Shown: positions 36,325-45,444 of the stretch, in pieces | Layout of the letters: every line of letters starts with the position of its first letter | How positions within the stretch are numbered: position 1 is the stretch's first letter | Assembly: GCF_001620065.1 (NCBI RefSeq) | Contig: NZ_LQGV01000003.1 | Location: 1,054,001-1,118,000 of the forward strand | Length of the DNA: 64,000 nt | Source: Microbacterium sp. TNHR37B | Lineage (GTDB): Bacteria > Actinomycetota > Actinomycetes > Actinomycetales > Microbacteriaceae | Direction of reading: 5' to 3' | Notes under the pieces: generated by a model | Database searches by the model: none | What the model saw: only the letters and a program-made list of their open reading frames with translations | Told to the model about the DNA's origin: nothing | Program-made: the position numbers and the translations under genes

Positions 36325-36920
36325 TCCGCCGCCGCGTCCTTGCCGCCATGACGCTGGTCGCGGCGCTGCTGCTGGCCGGGTGCACGTCCAGCGACTCGCT
36401 CGCGCAGCAGTACCGGGACGGAAGCGAGAAGGGCTACATCGCCGGTGACTTCCAGATCGTCGAGATCCCGGATGCCGACCGCGGGGAGCCGGTGGTGTTC
36501 GAGGGCGTCACCGAGACCGGGGAGACGGTGTCCAGTGACGACTACCGCGGCGGGGTGCTGGTGGTGAACTTCTGGTACGCCGCGTGCGGGCCGTGCATCG
36601 TCGAAGCCCCGATGCTCGAGGAGGTCTGGCAGGAGTATCAGGACCAGGGCGTCGCGTTCCTCGGGGTGAACACCTACGACCAGCCAGCCACCGCACTGTC
36701 GTTCGCCCGTGACAACAACGTCACCTACCCGAGCGTGATCGACGTGAACGACGGACGGGTCAAGCTCGCGTTCGCGCAGGTCACTCCGATCCAGGCCACC
36801 CCCACCACCTTGGTCATCGACCAGGAGGCGCGGGTCGCGGCGCGGATCATCGGGCAGTTGGCCAGCGCGTCGATCCTGTCCACCCTGGTCGCCGACACCC
36901 TCGCCGAGGACACCTCATGA
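36321..36920 (+). CDS. tlpA: TlpA/ResA-type thioredoxin-like lipoprotein (second copy)
   Basis: This 199-residue protein has lipobox LLAGC at about residue 21, then a thioredoxin fold with WYAACGPCIVEAP and cis-proline QATPTTLVID. It is paralogous to the 12794 protein but uses CGPC in place of CPPC, suggesting a different redox potential. It is coupled to the following ccdA (ATGA overlap at 36917-36920), its likely reductant. Confidence 0.9.
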   Translation: MIRRRVLAAMTLVAALLLAGCTSSDSLAQQYRDGSEKGYIAGDFQIVEIPDADRGEPVVFEGVTETGETVSSDDYRGGVLVVNFWYAACGPCIVEAPMLEEVWQEYQDQGVAFLGVNTYDQPATALSFARDNNVTYPSVIDVNDGRVKLAFAQVTPIQATPTTLVIDQEARVAARIIGQLASASILSTLVADTLAEDTS

Positions 36921-37684
36921 ATCCGGGAGCGGTGATCGTCGACGGCGCCCTGTGGGTCGCGATCCCGGTCGCGATCCTCGCCGGGCTGGTGTCGTTCGTG
37001 TCCCCGTGCGTGCTGCCGCTGGTGCCTGGCTACCTCGGCTACCTCGGCAGCACCACCACGACGACCGCGGCCCCCACGCTGGACGGGGGGCGCACGGTGA
37101 CGGCGGAGCGCGCGCGGCTGCTGCTGGGCGTGACATTGTTCATCGCCGGGTTCACCGTGGTGTTCGTCGCCGTCACGATCCTCGGCGGCACCTTCGGGTA
37201 CCTGCTGCTGCAATACGCCAATGTGCTCACTCGCGTCTTCGGGGTCGTCATCATCGCCCTCGGCCTGGTGTTCCTCGGCTTCTTCGGCATTGCCCAGCGC
37301 ACCCTCCGCCCTCGCGCCCAGGGTAGGACCGGGCTGATCGGGGCGCCGCTTCTCGGGTTCGCGCTCGGCGTCGGCTGGACCCCCTGTATCGGCCCGACGC
37401 TCGCAGCGATCATCTCTATGTCGTGGAACCTCGGTGACCCCGCCCGCGCGGGCCTGCTCGGGCTCGCGTACTCGCTGGGCCTGGGCATCCCGTTCCTGAT
37501 CCTCGCGGCCGGATGGGGGTGGGCGTCCCGATCGGTGACGTTCCTGCGCCGCCACATCCGCGCCCTGAACATCATCGGCGGGGCCATGCTCATCGCCCTC
37601 GGCCTGCTGATGGTGACCGGGCTGTGGACGGCACTGATGTCGCAGCTGCAACAGGTGGTGATCAATGTCCCCCTCCCGCTCTGA
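36917..37684 (+). CDS. ccdA: Thiol-disulfide transporter CcdA (second copy)
   Basis: This 255-residue membrane protein carries the redox cysteines in SFVSPCVLPLVPGYLGYL and GVGWTPCIGPTLAAI. It has the same architecture as the 12066 protein. The 3' end overlaps resB by 20 bp. It passes electrons from the cytoplasm to the TlpA encoded just upstream. Confidence 0.92.
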   Translation: MNPGAVIVDGALWVAIPVAILAGLVSFVSPCVLPLVPGYLGYLGSTTTTTAAPTLDGGRTVTAERARLLLGVTLFIAGFTVVFVAVTILGGTFGYLLLQYANVLTRVFGVVIIALGLVFLGFFGIAQRTLRPRAQGRTGLIGAPLLGFALGVGWTPCIGPTLAAIISMSWNLGDPARAGLLGLAYSLGLGIPFLILAAGWGWASRSVTFLRRHIRALNIIGGAMLIALGLLMVTGLWTALMSQLQQVVINVPLPL

Positions 37685-39353
37685 CACCGGCATCGACGTC
37701 ACCGCCGACCCGCTACGCCCCGGCGACCACGCCGACAGCGAATCCGCGACGGAGATCACCCAGCCGGCGCTGGGCATCACCGGGTGGTTGCGGTGGGCAT
37801 GGCGGCAGCTGACCAGCATGCGCACCGCATTGGTCCTGCTGCTGTTCCTCGCGATCGCCGCCGTCCCCGGGTCCCTGTTCCCGCAGCGCAGCGCCGACCC
37901 CAACGGTGTCATCCAGTGGGAGCGGGACAACCCTGACGTGTTCCCCCTCGCCGATGCGGTCGGCCTGTTCGACGTGTACCTGTCGCCGTGGTTCTCCGCG
38001 ATCTATCTGCTGCTGTTCACCTCCCTGATCGGCTGCGTGATCCCGCGCGCCAAGCACCACTACAAGGCGCTCCGCTCCCGCCCCCCTCGCACCCCGGCCC
38101 GGCTGTCGCGGCTCTCGGAGTACCGGGAACTGACCTTGCCGAGAGAGGAAGGGAGGACCGACCCGGCCGCGCACGCGATCGACGTCGCGGCAGAGCAGCT
38201 GCGCAAGGCCGGATACCGGGTGGAGCGATACGACGCCCGCGGAGCCGCGTCGGTGTCGGCCGAGCGCGGCTACCTGCGCGAGACCGGCAACCTGATCTTC
38301 CACGTCGCCCTCGTCGGCGTGCTGGTCTCGGTCGCGATCGGCGGGTCGTTCGCGTATACCGGGCAGCGGGTGGTGGTGGAGGGCACCACGTTCGTGAACG
38401 CGCTCAGCGACTACTCCTCGTTCAACCCCGGCCGTTTCGTCGACGGCACGGGCCTTGCCCCCTACTCGCTCACCCTCGACGACTTCCAGGTCTCCTACCG
38501 GCTGCCCGGCACCCCCGGCGCAGGCCAGGCCGGAGACTTCTCCGCCGACATCACCATCCGCCAACCCGGGCAGGACGATCGGGCGCAGAGCGTGATCGTG
38601 AACTACCCGATCACCGTCGACGGCGATCGCATCTACCTGCTCGGCAACGGCTACGCCCCCACCCTCACGATCCGCGACGCCGCCGGCGAGGTGGTGTACA
38701 GCGAGTCGCAGCCGTTCCTGCCGCAGGACTCCAACATGACCTCGCTGGGCATCATCAAGATCCCGGACGGGCTGCCCGAACAGGTCGGGCTGGTCGGGTT
38801 CTTCTACCCCACCCAGGGGGTGTTGCCCTCCGGCGCGTTCACCTCCGTCTACCCGGACGTGGTCAATCCGGTGCTGACTCTCAACGTGTTCAGCGGGGAT
38901 CTCGGCATCGACGACGGCACTCCGAGGTCGGTGTACACGCTCGAGGTCGACGGGCTCACCCAGCACACCGGCGGCGACACCGCCGCCGACTCCCTTGAGC
39001 TCACCCCCGGCGCCACCGTCGACCTGCCGAACGGGTGGGGCACGATCACCTGGGAGGAGGTCACGGCGGAGGAGCCGGTGAAGCGGTTCGCGTCGCTGCA
39101 GATCCAACGCGACCCCAGCAGCGGCTGGGTGCTCGCGTTCTCCGTGCTCGCCACCCTCGGCCTGTTCGCCGGCCTGTTCGTGCCCCGCCGCCGGCTCTGG
39201 GTGAAAGCCCGCACCACCCCGGATGGTGTGCACGTCGAGTACGCGGGACTGGCCCGCGGCGAAGACCCCGCTTTGGCGCGCGCCGTCGACGAGTTCGCGA
39301 CCCGCCACGCGCACGCCCTCGGCGTAGACCAGCCTGCGAAGGACACACCGTGA
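37665..39353 (+). CDS. resB: Cytochrome c biogenesis protein ResB (second copy)
   Basis: This 562-residue protein has the ResB pattern: WRQLTSMRTALVLLLFLAIAAVPGS, WFSAIYLLLFTSLIGCVIPR, RGYLRETGNLIFHVALVGVL, a large outer domain, and a last helix before FVPRRRLWVK. The N-terminal third is very similar to the first copy and the outer domain more diverged. ATG 37665 lies inside ccdA. Its partner CcsB is not adjacent here but is five genes downstream (44295). Confidence 0.92.
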   Translation: MSPSRSDTGIDVTADPLRPGDHADSESATEITQPALGITGWLRWAWRQLTSMRTALVLLLFLAIAAVPGSLFPQRSADPNGVIQWERDNPDVFPLADAVGLFDVYLSPWFSAIYLLLFTSLIGCVIPRAKHHYKALRSRPPRTPARLSRLSEYRELTLPREEGRTDPAAHAIDVAAEQLRKAGYRVERYDARGAASVSAERGYLRETGNLIFHVALVGVLVSVAIGGSFAYTGQRVVVEGTTFVNALSDYSSFNPGRFVDGTGLAPYSLTLDDFQVSYRLPGTPGAGQAGDFSADITIRQPGQDDRAQSVIVNYPITVDGDRIYLLGNGYAPTLTIRDAAGEVVYSESQPFLPQDSNMTSLGIIKIPDGLPEQVGLVGFFYPTQGVLPSGAFTSVYPDVVNPVLTLNVFSGDLGIDDGTPRSVYTLEVDGLTQHTGGDTAADSLELTPGATVDLPNGWGTITWEEVTAEEPVKRFASLQIQRDPSSGWVLAFSVLATLGLFAGLFVPRRRLWVKARTTPDGVHVEYAGLARGEDPALARAVDEFATRHAHALGVDQPAKDTP

Positions 39354-40291
39354 CGACCGTGTGGATCCCGGACGCCCCGCCGACCCTCGGCGGGTTCCTC
39401 ACCCCGGCCCCGCTTCCGGCTCCGGTGCTACCGCTCCTCGCGGGACTCCTCGCGGTCGCCTACCTGGCCGGTGCGATCCGGATGTGGGTCCGCGGCCGCG
39501 GCTGGCCGGTGTGGCGGACGGTCAGCTTCCTGCTCGGCTGCGTCGCCCTCGCCGCGGTCACCGGCCTGGCGGTGGAGAACTTCGGGTACGCCCTGTTCTC
39601 GGTGTTCATGTTCCAGCAGCTCACCCTGATGATGGCGATCCCGCCGCTGCTGGTCCTCGGCTCTCCCGGCACCCTGCTGCTGCGCGCCACCCCGCACCAC
39701 GGCCCAGGTCTCCTGGTGCTCCGCGCCGCGCACGCCGGGCTACGCAGTCGCACCGCACGGTGGCTGCTCAGCCCGTGGCTGGCGGTGCCGCTATACCTGG
39801 CCGCGTTTTACGGTCTGTACCTGGCGAACTTCGCCGATCCGATCCTGTCCACCGTCACCGGCCATACCCTCCTCGAGGTCGGGTTCCTGGTCGCCGGGAT
39901 GCTGTTCACCATCCCGATCCTGTCGTCGGACCCGCTGCCGGTGCGGATGAGCCACGGCGGCCGCGCCCTGGACGTGTTCGCCGAGGCCGCCCTGCACGCC
40001 TTCTTCGGCGTCTTCCTGATGATGGCCACCACTACCCTCATCGACGGGTTCGCCGGCCCGACGAGCGCGCTGGGCATCGACCCGATCGAAGACCAGCGCC
40101 TCGCCGGCGGGCTGGCCTGGTCCTACGGCGAGGCCCCCACCTTGCTGATGCTCATCTACGTCATGCACCGCTGGTTCCGCGACGACACCGCCCAAGCGGT
40201 CGCCGCCGACCGTCGCGCCGACGCACACGGCGACCCTGAGCTCGACGCGTACAACGACTACCTCACCCGACTCCACCAGAAAGACACCTGA
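39350..40291 (+). CDS. ctaG: CtaG (caa3-type) cytochrome oxidase assembly / copper membrane protein
   Basis: This 313-residue protein with about seven helices belongs to the Caa3_CtaG family. Typical elements are FMFQQLTLMMAIPPLLVLGSP, VGFLVAGMLFTIPIL with a short polar loop, LHAFFGVFLMM, and EDQRLAGGLAWSYGE near the end. The GTG at 39350 overlaps the resB stop. CtaG proteins help insert copper into oxidase or act in copper import with CopD. A second CtaG domain is fused to CopD at 45441. Confidence 0.85.
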   Translation: MTTVWIPDAPPTLGGFLTPAPLPAPVLPLLAGLLAVAYLAGAIRMWVRGRGWPVWRTVSFLLGCVALAAVTGLAVENFGYALFSVFMFQQLTLMMAIPPLLVLGSPGTLLLRATPHHGPGLLVLRAAHAGLRSRTARWLLSPWLAVPLYLAAFYGLYLANFADPILSTVTGHTLLEVGFLVAGMLFTIPILSSDPLPVRMSHGGRALDVFAEAALHAFFGVFLMMATTTLIDGFAGPTSALGIDPIEDQRLAGGLAWSYGEAPTLLMLIYVMHRWFRDDTAQAVAADRRADAHGDPELDAYNDYLTRLHQKDT

Positions 40292-40294
40292 CCG

Positions 40295-41914
40295 ATGCGC
40301 ACGCCTTTGCCGACACCCGCCCCGGCCGCCGCGCCGGAGCAGGAGACGCCGCGCCGCACCGTGGCGGCATGGTCGCTGCCGGTGTGGGCGGCGGTGCTGG
40401 CATCCGCGGCCGCCGGCCTGCTGCTGGATCTCGCCTCCGCACCGGTGGGGTGGTGGCCGTTGACGTTCGTGAGTGTCACGGTCGCCCTGGTGGCCCTGAT
40501 CGGCCGCAGCATCGGCGGGGCGCTGCTGGTCGGCACTGTGTTCGGCGCCGTGTTCTACACGACCCATCTGGTGTGGGTGGGGGAGTTCCTCGGCCCGGTG
40601 CCGTGGCTTGCCCTCGCCGGGCTGGAAGCGGTCCTGTTCGGCGCGGGCGCGGTGCCGATCGCGCTCGCCTACCGGTGGACCGCCCGCTATCCGGCCCGCG
40701 GCCTCGTGCAGCTGCTCGCGGTACCGCCGCTGATCGGGGTTCTGTGGACGGCCCGTGAGGTGGTGATGGGTGCGTGGCCGTACTCCGGGTTCCCGTGGGC
40801 GCGCCTCGGGATGACCCAGGTGGGCGGCCCGCTCGCGGAGGCCGTGTCGTGGACGAGCGTGACCGGCCTGTCCCTGCTGATCGTCATTCTGTGCGCCTCT
40901 GTGGTGCAGTGGATCCGCGCCGGCGGCATCCGCTTCATGCTCGGGTTGCACCCTGCTGTGAGCGTCGCCGCTCTCCTGGTGATAGCGCCGCAGTTCCCCA
41001 CCGCGCCGGCCGGGGAGTTCCGCGTGGGATGGGTGCAGGGCAACGGCCCCACCGGGTACTTCGACGACAAGGTGCCCGGCGACGTCCTGGCCGCGCAGAC
41101 CGCCGCCACGGTGCCGCTGTACGGGCAGCCGATGGATCTGCTGGCCTGGCCGGAGGGCGGCGTCGACGCCGACCCGCTCAGTGATCCCGCCGCCGCCGAG
41201 GCGTTGGACCGGGTCGTGCGCTCGGCCGGGGCGCCGTTGCTGATGAACGCCGCCACCACCCGCGGCGACGATGTCTTCAACACGTCCCTGCTGTGGACCG
41301 CGGATCCCACGGGCCGGCAGTGGCACGACAAGGTCAACCCGGTCCCGTTCGGCGAGTACGTGCCGGACCGGTGGTTCTACGAGCTGATCGTCCCCGACCT
41401 GGTGGGCTTGATCCAACGCGAATACACCCCCGGCAGCAGCCCGCCGCTCGTGCAGGTCGGCGACGTCGGGGTGGGGTTGGCGATCTGCTTCGACGTGATC
41501 TACGACGCCGTGATCTGGGACGGTGCCCGCGCCGGCGCAGAGGTGTTCGTGTTCCAGACCAACAACGCCGACTTCCGCGGCACCGACGAGAACCTGCAGC
41601 AGCTCGCGTTCGCCCGGATGCGCGCCATCGAAACCGGCCGCGCGGTCGTCAACGTCTCCACGGTGGGCACCAGCCAGGTCATCACCCCGGACGGCACCAC
41701 CGTCGACAGCATCGGCGTCGACACCGTTGACGCGTCGATCACCACCGTCCCGCTGCGCACCGGACTCACCCCGGCGGTGATCCTCGGTCCCTGGCTCACC
41801 GCTCTCATCGTCCTCGCTGCCGCCGGCGCTCTCACCGCGGCGGGGTTCTCCCACCGTGCCCGCACGCGTGCGGCCGCCGCAGATCGTTCGACTGATCCGG
41901 GGAGGCACCCATGA
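40295..41914 (+). CDS. lnt: Apolipoprotein N-acyltransferase (second copy)
   Basis: This 539-residue enzyme has N-terminal helices and a nitrilase domain with Glu in LLAWPEGGVDAD, Lys in WHDKVNPVPFGEYVPDRWF, and Cys in GLAICFDVIYDAV. It is paralogous to 4606-6213, close around the catalytic loops but diverged in the membrane part. It follows ctaG by 3 bp, and its stop overlaps the next start (ATGA). Confidence 0.9.
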   Translation: MRTPLPTPAPAAAPEQETPRRTVAAWSLPVWAAVLASAAAGLLLDLASAPVGWWPLTFVSVTVALVALIGRSIGGALLVGTVFGAVFYTTHLVWVGEFLGPVPWLALAGLEAVLFGAGAVPIALAYRWTARYPARGLVQLLAVPPLIGVLWTAREVVMGAWPYSGFPWARLGMTQVGGPLAEAVSWTSVTGLSLLIVILCASVVQWIRAGGIRFMLGLHPAVSVAALLVIAPQFPTAPAGEFRVGWVQGNGPTGYFDDKVPGDVLAAQTAATVPLYGQPMDLLAWPEGGVDADPLSDPAAAEALDRVVRSAGAPLLMNAATTRGDDVFNTSLLWTADPTGRQWHDKVNPVPFGEYVPDRWFYELIVPDLVGLIQREYTPGSSPPLVQVGDVGVGLAICFDVIYDAVIWDGARAGAEVFVFQTNNADFRGTDENLQQLAFARMRAIETGRAVVNVSTVGTSQVITPDGTTVDSIGVDTVDASITTVPLRTGLTPAVILGPWLTALIVLAAAGALTAAGFSHRARTRAAAADRSTDPGRHP

Positions 41915-43317
41915 ACACGCCACGGATGAGGCCTGCCGGAGGTCGACTGGCCTGGTCGCTGCGAACGCTGGCGACGGGCAGCGATCTCACCCTTCCTGGT
42001 GACCTGACGGCGGAGGAGTGTGGGTGCGCGCCCACGCCCGCGGAGAGCCGCGCATTCCGGGCCGGGGTGAGCCGGCGCACTCTGCTGACGGCGGGAACAT
42101 TGAGCGCGGCAGCCGTCCTGGTCGCCGGCCCGCTGTTGCCGGCAGCGTTCGCGGCGACCTATCCGTCCTGGGAGGACGTGCAGGCCGCGAAAGCGAACGA
42201 GGCCACCAAAGCTGCCGAGGTGCAGCGGATCCAGGGCCTCATCCAAAGCCTGACCGGCGAGGTGGCGCGCACCCGCACCGCCGCCGAGCAGGCCGCCGGC
42301 GCGTTCTACACCGCCCAGCAGGAGTACTTCGACGCATCCATCCGCGCCGACACGTTGCAGTCCCAAGCCGACCTGGAAGCGCAGAACGCGACCGACGCGG
42401 CGAACAAGGCCGGCCGCATCGCCGCGCAGCTGTACCGCGACGGGGGCGACACCACCTCCCTCGAGCTGTTCCTCTCCGGGTCGGCCGCGACCGCGGACGA
42501 TCTCCTGTCCCGGCTGGGCGTGATGGACAAGCTGCTGGAACGCAACCAGGCCGTCTACGCTGCGGCGCTCACCGCCCGCGATGCCGCGCAGAGCCTGACC
42601 GATCAGGCGGTGGTGGCCCGGGATGAGCGCGACCGGCTGCAGCAGGTCGCCGAGCAGAAGATGCTCGAGTCGCAGCAGGCCGCCGATGCTGCGCAGGCCG
42701 CGCTGGACGCGCAGACCCTCCACCTCGGCGAGCTGCAGGCCCAGCTCGCCGCCCTCGAGGACACCACCGCGAAGACCATCGCCGACTATCAGGCCGGGGT
42801 GGAGGCTGCCCGCATCGCCGAGGAGCAGCGGCGAGCGGCGGAGCGCGCCGAAGCGGAACGGCTCGCCGCCTCGGGAGGTGCTGGTGGGGGTGTGGTCAGC
42901 TCCGGGTGGGCACGGCCGACCTCCGGGCACCGCACCTCGGGGTTCGGGCCGCGCAGCTCCCAGTGTGGCAACGGGTACTGCTCGACCAGCTACCACTACG
43001 GCGTCGACCTCAGCGGCGGATGCGGCGCGGGGATCTACGCCGCCGCGGCCGGCACCGTCGTCTACGCCGGGTACAACGGCGGCTACGGCAACTACATCAA
43101 GATCGACCACGGCGGCGGGATCGGCACCGGATACGCCCACATCCGCCCCGGCGGCTTCTACGTCGGATACGGCCAACGCGTGAACGCCGGCGACCTGATC
43201 GGCAGCGAAGGCAACACCGGCAACGCGTTCGGCTGCAACCTGCACTTCGAGGCCTACGTGAACGGCTCCCCGGTCAACCCCATCCCCTTCCTCGCCGACC
43301 GCGGCGTGTCCATCTGA
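41911..43317 (+). CDS. Coiled-coil LytM (M23) protein, probably catalytically degenerate
   Basis: This 468-residue protein has a signal/anchor segment near residues 50-80 (SRRTLLTAGTLSAAAVL) and a long coiled coil (about residues 85-310, rich in Ala/Glu/Gln with AEQKMLESQQAADAAQAAL). A C-terminal M23 domain follows. The first zinc motif is present (YHYGVDLSGG), but the HxH motif reads CNLHFEAY, with Asn replacing the first, catalytic histidine. This EnvC-like layout suggests an activator of other wall hydrolases. The next gene encodes an M23 domain with an intact HxH. Confidence 0.82.
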   Translation: MNTPRMRPAGGRLAWSLRTLATGSDLTLPGDLTAEECGCAPTPAESRAFRAGVSRRTLLTAGTLSAAAVLVAGPLLPAAFAATYPSWEDVQAAKANEATKAAEVQRIQGLIQSLTGEVARTRTAAEQAAGAFYTAQQEYFDASIRADTLQSQADLEAQNATDAANKAGRIAAQLYRDGGDTTSLELFLSGSAATADDLLSRLGVMDKLLERNQAVYAAALTARDAAQSLTDQAVVARDERDRLQQVAEQKMLESQQAADAAQAALDAQTLHLGELQAQLAALEDTTAKTIADYQAGVEAARIAEEQRRAAERAEAERLAASGGAGGGVVSSGWARPTSGHRTSGFGPRSSQCGNGYCSTSYHYGVDLSGGCGAGIYAAAAGTVVYAGYNGGYGNYIKIDHGGGIGTGYAHIRPGGFYVGYGQRVNAGDLIGSEGNTGNAFGCNLHFEAYVNGSPVNPIPFLADRGVSI

Positions 43318-43338
43318 TCCGAAACGAACCAGGACATC

Positions 43339-44217
43339 ATGACTGACCAGACCACCCCACCCGGCGGCGGCGACCAGCCCCAGACGCCCCCCACGCGCCG
43401 CAGCCTCCGCCGCGCCGCAACCCCGCCAGTCACCAGCATCACCACCCGCCCCCCACGGCGCCCGCCCGCAGAAACGTCCGCCCGTGGTCGGGTAATCGCG
43501 CTGCGCCCAGTGCGCTCCCTGGCGGTCCTGACGGTGGTCACCGGCCTGATCGCCACCTTCGCCCTCCCCGCGTATGCCGCCTGGCAGCCGGCGGACCTCG
43601 AGATCCCGACACTGCAGCAAGTCGCGTCCGAGGACGCGCAATCCTTGATCGTCGCCTCCGACGCGACTGGGACGCAGCTCACACGGGAGAGCTACTCGGC
43701 CACCACCCAGGCGGAGATCGACCAGAAGAAGGCGGCAGAAGCAGCCGCAGAACGTGCCCGCGCCTCCGCACAAGTCGCCTCGGTGCCCTTCGACTACAGC
43801 ATCGTGCCCCAAGGCAGTGGAGCCGTGCGGTGGCCGGTGGGCGGTCCGTTCACCGTGACCGACCGCTTCGGTGCTCGAGGCGGCGCGCATATGGGCACCG
43901 ACATGGTCGCTGCCGGCGGAACCCCCGTCTACGCGTCCGTCGACGGCGTCGTGCGGATCTCGCAGGACAGCTACGGCGGATACGGGGTGACCGTGGTGGT
44001 GGAGTCCGTGCTGAACGGGCAACAGGTGAGCACGGTGTACCCGCACATGCAGACCGGAAGCCGGCAGGTCGCCGCCGGGCAGACCGTCACGGCCGGGCAG
44101 CTGGTCGGACTCGTCGGCAGCACGGGACGCTCCACCGCGAACCATCTGCACTTCGAGGTCTACCTCGACGGAACCGCCGTGGACTCGCTGGCCTGGCTGG
44201 AAGCGAACGCGGGCTGA
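43339..44217 (+). CDS. M23 (LytM-type) metallopeptidase
   Basis: This 292-residue protein has a basic, Pro-rich cytoplasmic tail, a single anchor helix (about residues 52-72), a short helical linker (AEIDQKKAAEAAAERARA), and an M23 domain. The motifs GAHMGTDMVAAGG (HxxxD) and NHLHFEVYLDG (HxH) are both intact. It should hydrolyse peptidoglycan cross-bridges outside the membrane. It lies 21 bp after the coiled-coil M23 gene, as a likely enzyme-activator pair. Confidence 0.85.
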   Translation: MTDQTTPPGGGDQPQTPPTRRSLRRAATPPVTSITTRPPRRPPAETSARGRVIALRPVRSLAVLTVVTGLIATFALPAYAAWQPADLEIPTLQQVASEDAQSLIVASDATGTQLTRESYSATTQAEIDQKKAAEAAAERARASAQVASVPFDYSIVPQGSGAVRWPVGGPFTVTDRFGARGGAHMGTDMVAAGGTPVYASVDGVVRISQDSYGGYGVTVVVESVLNGQQVSTVYPHMQTGSRQVAAGQTVTAGQLVGLVGSTGRSTANHLHFEVYLDGTAVDSLAWLEANAG

Positions 44218-44294
44218 CCGATGTGCACGGATCTACCGCGCCACCCCGCTCGCGGGCACCCCCTGACCGCAACGACGAAGAGGACGACCCTGCC

Positions 44295-45311
44295 ATGACC
44301 GGAACCGACGCGCTCTCCCTCGACGGCATCTCACTGCTGCTGGTGTGGACGGCGATCGCCACCTACCTGCTCGCGTTCATCGCGTACACCATCGACCTGG
44401 CCGGGCGCTCCGTCCCCGCCAGCGTCCCGCAGCGGGAGCCGGTCCTGGCCGGCGCTACCGCACGGGCGGGCCAGCAGACGGACAACGCCCAGAGTGGGTC
44501 GGTGGACAGTGTTCGCACGCCGCCCGCGCAGCGTCAACGGCTGCTGTGGGCGCGGATCGGGACGTCGCTGACGGTCCTCGCGTTCCTGTTCCACCTGGCC
44601 GGCACCATCCTGCGCGGCATCGCCGCGGAGCGGGTGCCGTGGGCGAACATGTACGAGTTCGCGCTGACCGGCACGGTCTTGATCGTGGCCGTCTACCTGC
44701 TGGTGCTGCGCCGCTACGACCTCCGCTTCCTCGGTGCGTTCCTGATCGGCATGGTGGTGCTGCTGCTGGGTGGCGCGACGGTCTCGTTCTACGTCGAGGT
44801 CGTTCCGCTGATGGATCCGCTCAAGAGCGTGTGGCTGGTCATCCACGTCTTCGTCGCGTCCCTGGCCACCGCCCTGTTCGCGATCGCCTGCGGCATCTCC
44901 ATCACCCAGCTCCTGCAGGCCCGCCGGGAGCGCCGCACCCGAGCATCCTCGGACACTGCCCGCGCCGACGGTCTTGGGTTTCTGCGCACTCTGCCCGCCG
45001 CCGACGTGCTCGAGTCCCTCGCGTACCGGTTCGCGATCGTGGGGTTCGTGTTCTGGACGTTCACCCTGATCGCCGGCGCGATCTGGGCCAACGACTCCTG
45101 GGGTCGCTACTGGGGCTTCGATGTCAAGGAGGTGTGGACGTTCGTGATCTGGGTGCTCTACGCCGGCTACATCCACGCCCGCGCGACCCGCGGCTGGCGC
45201 GGCACCCGCTCCGCCTGGCTGTCCATCATCGGGTTCGTCGCGGTGCTGTTCAACTTCACGATCGTGAACATGTTCTTCCAGGGCCTCCACTCCTACTCCG
45301 GGCTCACATGA
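44295..45311 (+). CDS. ccsB: Cytochrome c biogenesis protein CcsB/CcsA type (second copy)
   Basis: This 338-residue multi-pass protein is paralogous to 13747-14742. The signature loop reads WGRYWGFDVKEVWTFVIW, so one tryptophan of the first copy is Phe here. VPWANMYEFALTG and the flanking histidine-bearing helices are kept. The ATG at 44295 follows GAAGAGGACG. Its ResB partner is encoded at 37665, with lnt, M23 and ctaG genes between them. Confidence 0.9.
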   Translation: MTGTDALSLDGISLLLVWTAIATYLLAFIAYTIDLAGRSVPASVPQREPVLAGATARAGQQTDNAQSGSVDSVRTPPAQRQRLLWARIGTSLTVLAFLFHLAGTILRGIAAERVPWANMYEFALTGTVLIVAVYLLVLRRYDLRFLGAFLIGMVVLLLGGATVSFYVEVVPLMDPLKSVWLVIHVFVASLATALFAIACGISITQLLQARRERRTRASSDTARADGLGFLRTLPAADVLESLAYRFAIVGFVFWTFTLIAGAIWANDSWGRYWGFDVKEVWTFVIWVLYAGYIHARATRGWRGTRSAWLSIIGFVAVLFNFTIVNMFFQGLHSYSGLT

Positions 45312-45357
45312 CCCCGCACCCCTGCCCCGCCCTCTTGCCCGAGCCGAAAGCACGCAC

Positions 45358-45444
45358 ATGACCCCGATACTCTCGATTCCCGCCACCACGGGTGCGGATG
45401 CCACTGAACGCGGACAGCGGTCACTCCGACCGCGACAGGATTGA
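45358..45444 (+). CDS. Short ORF coupled to the copD-ctaG fusion
   Basis: A 28-codon frame (MTPILSIPATTGADATERGQ...) ends in TGA overlapping the TTG start of the fusion gene (TTGA at 45441-45444). It may be a translational relay. It may equally be the original N-terminus of the fusion protein cut off by a frameshift, since it would extend naturally into the hydrophobic first helix. Confidence 0.35.
   Translation: MTPILSIPATTGADATERGQRSLRPRQD

Noticed and set aside
41500..44151. 883-codon minus-strand open frame over lnt and the M23 genes
   Set aside because: No domain is visible, the composition is Gly/Arg/Gln-rich, and the plus-strand genes have complete motifs and ribosome sites.
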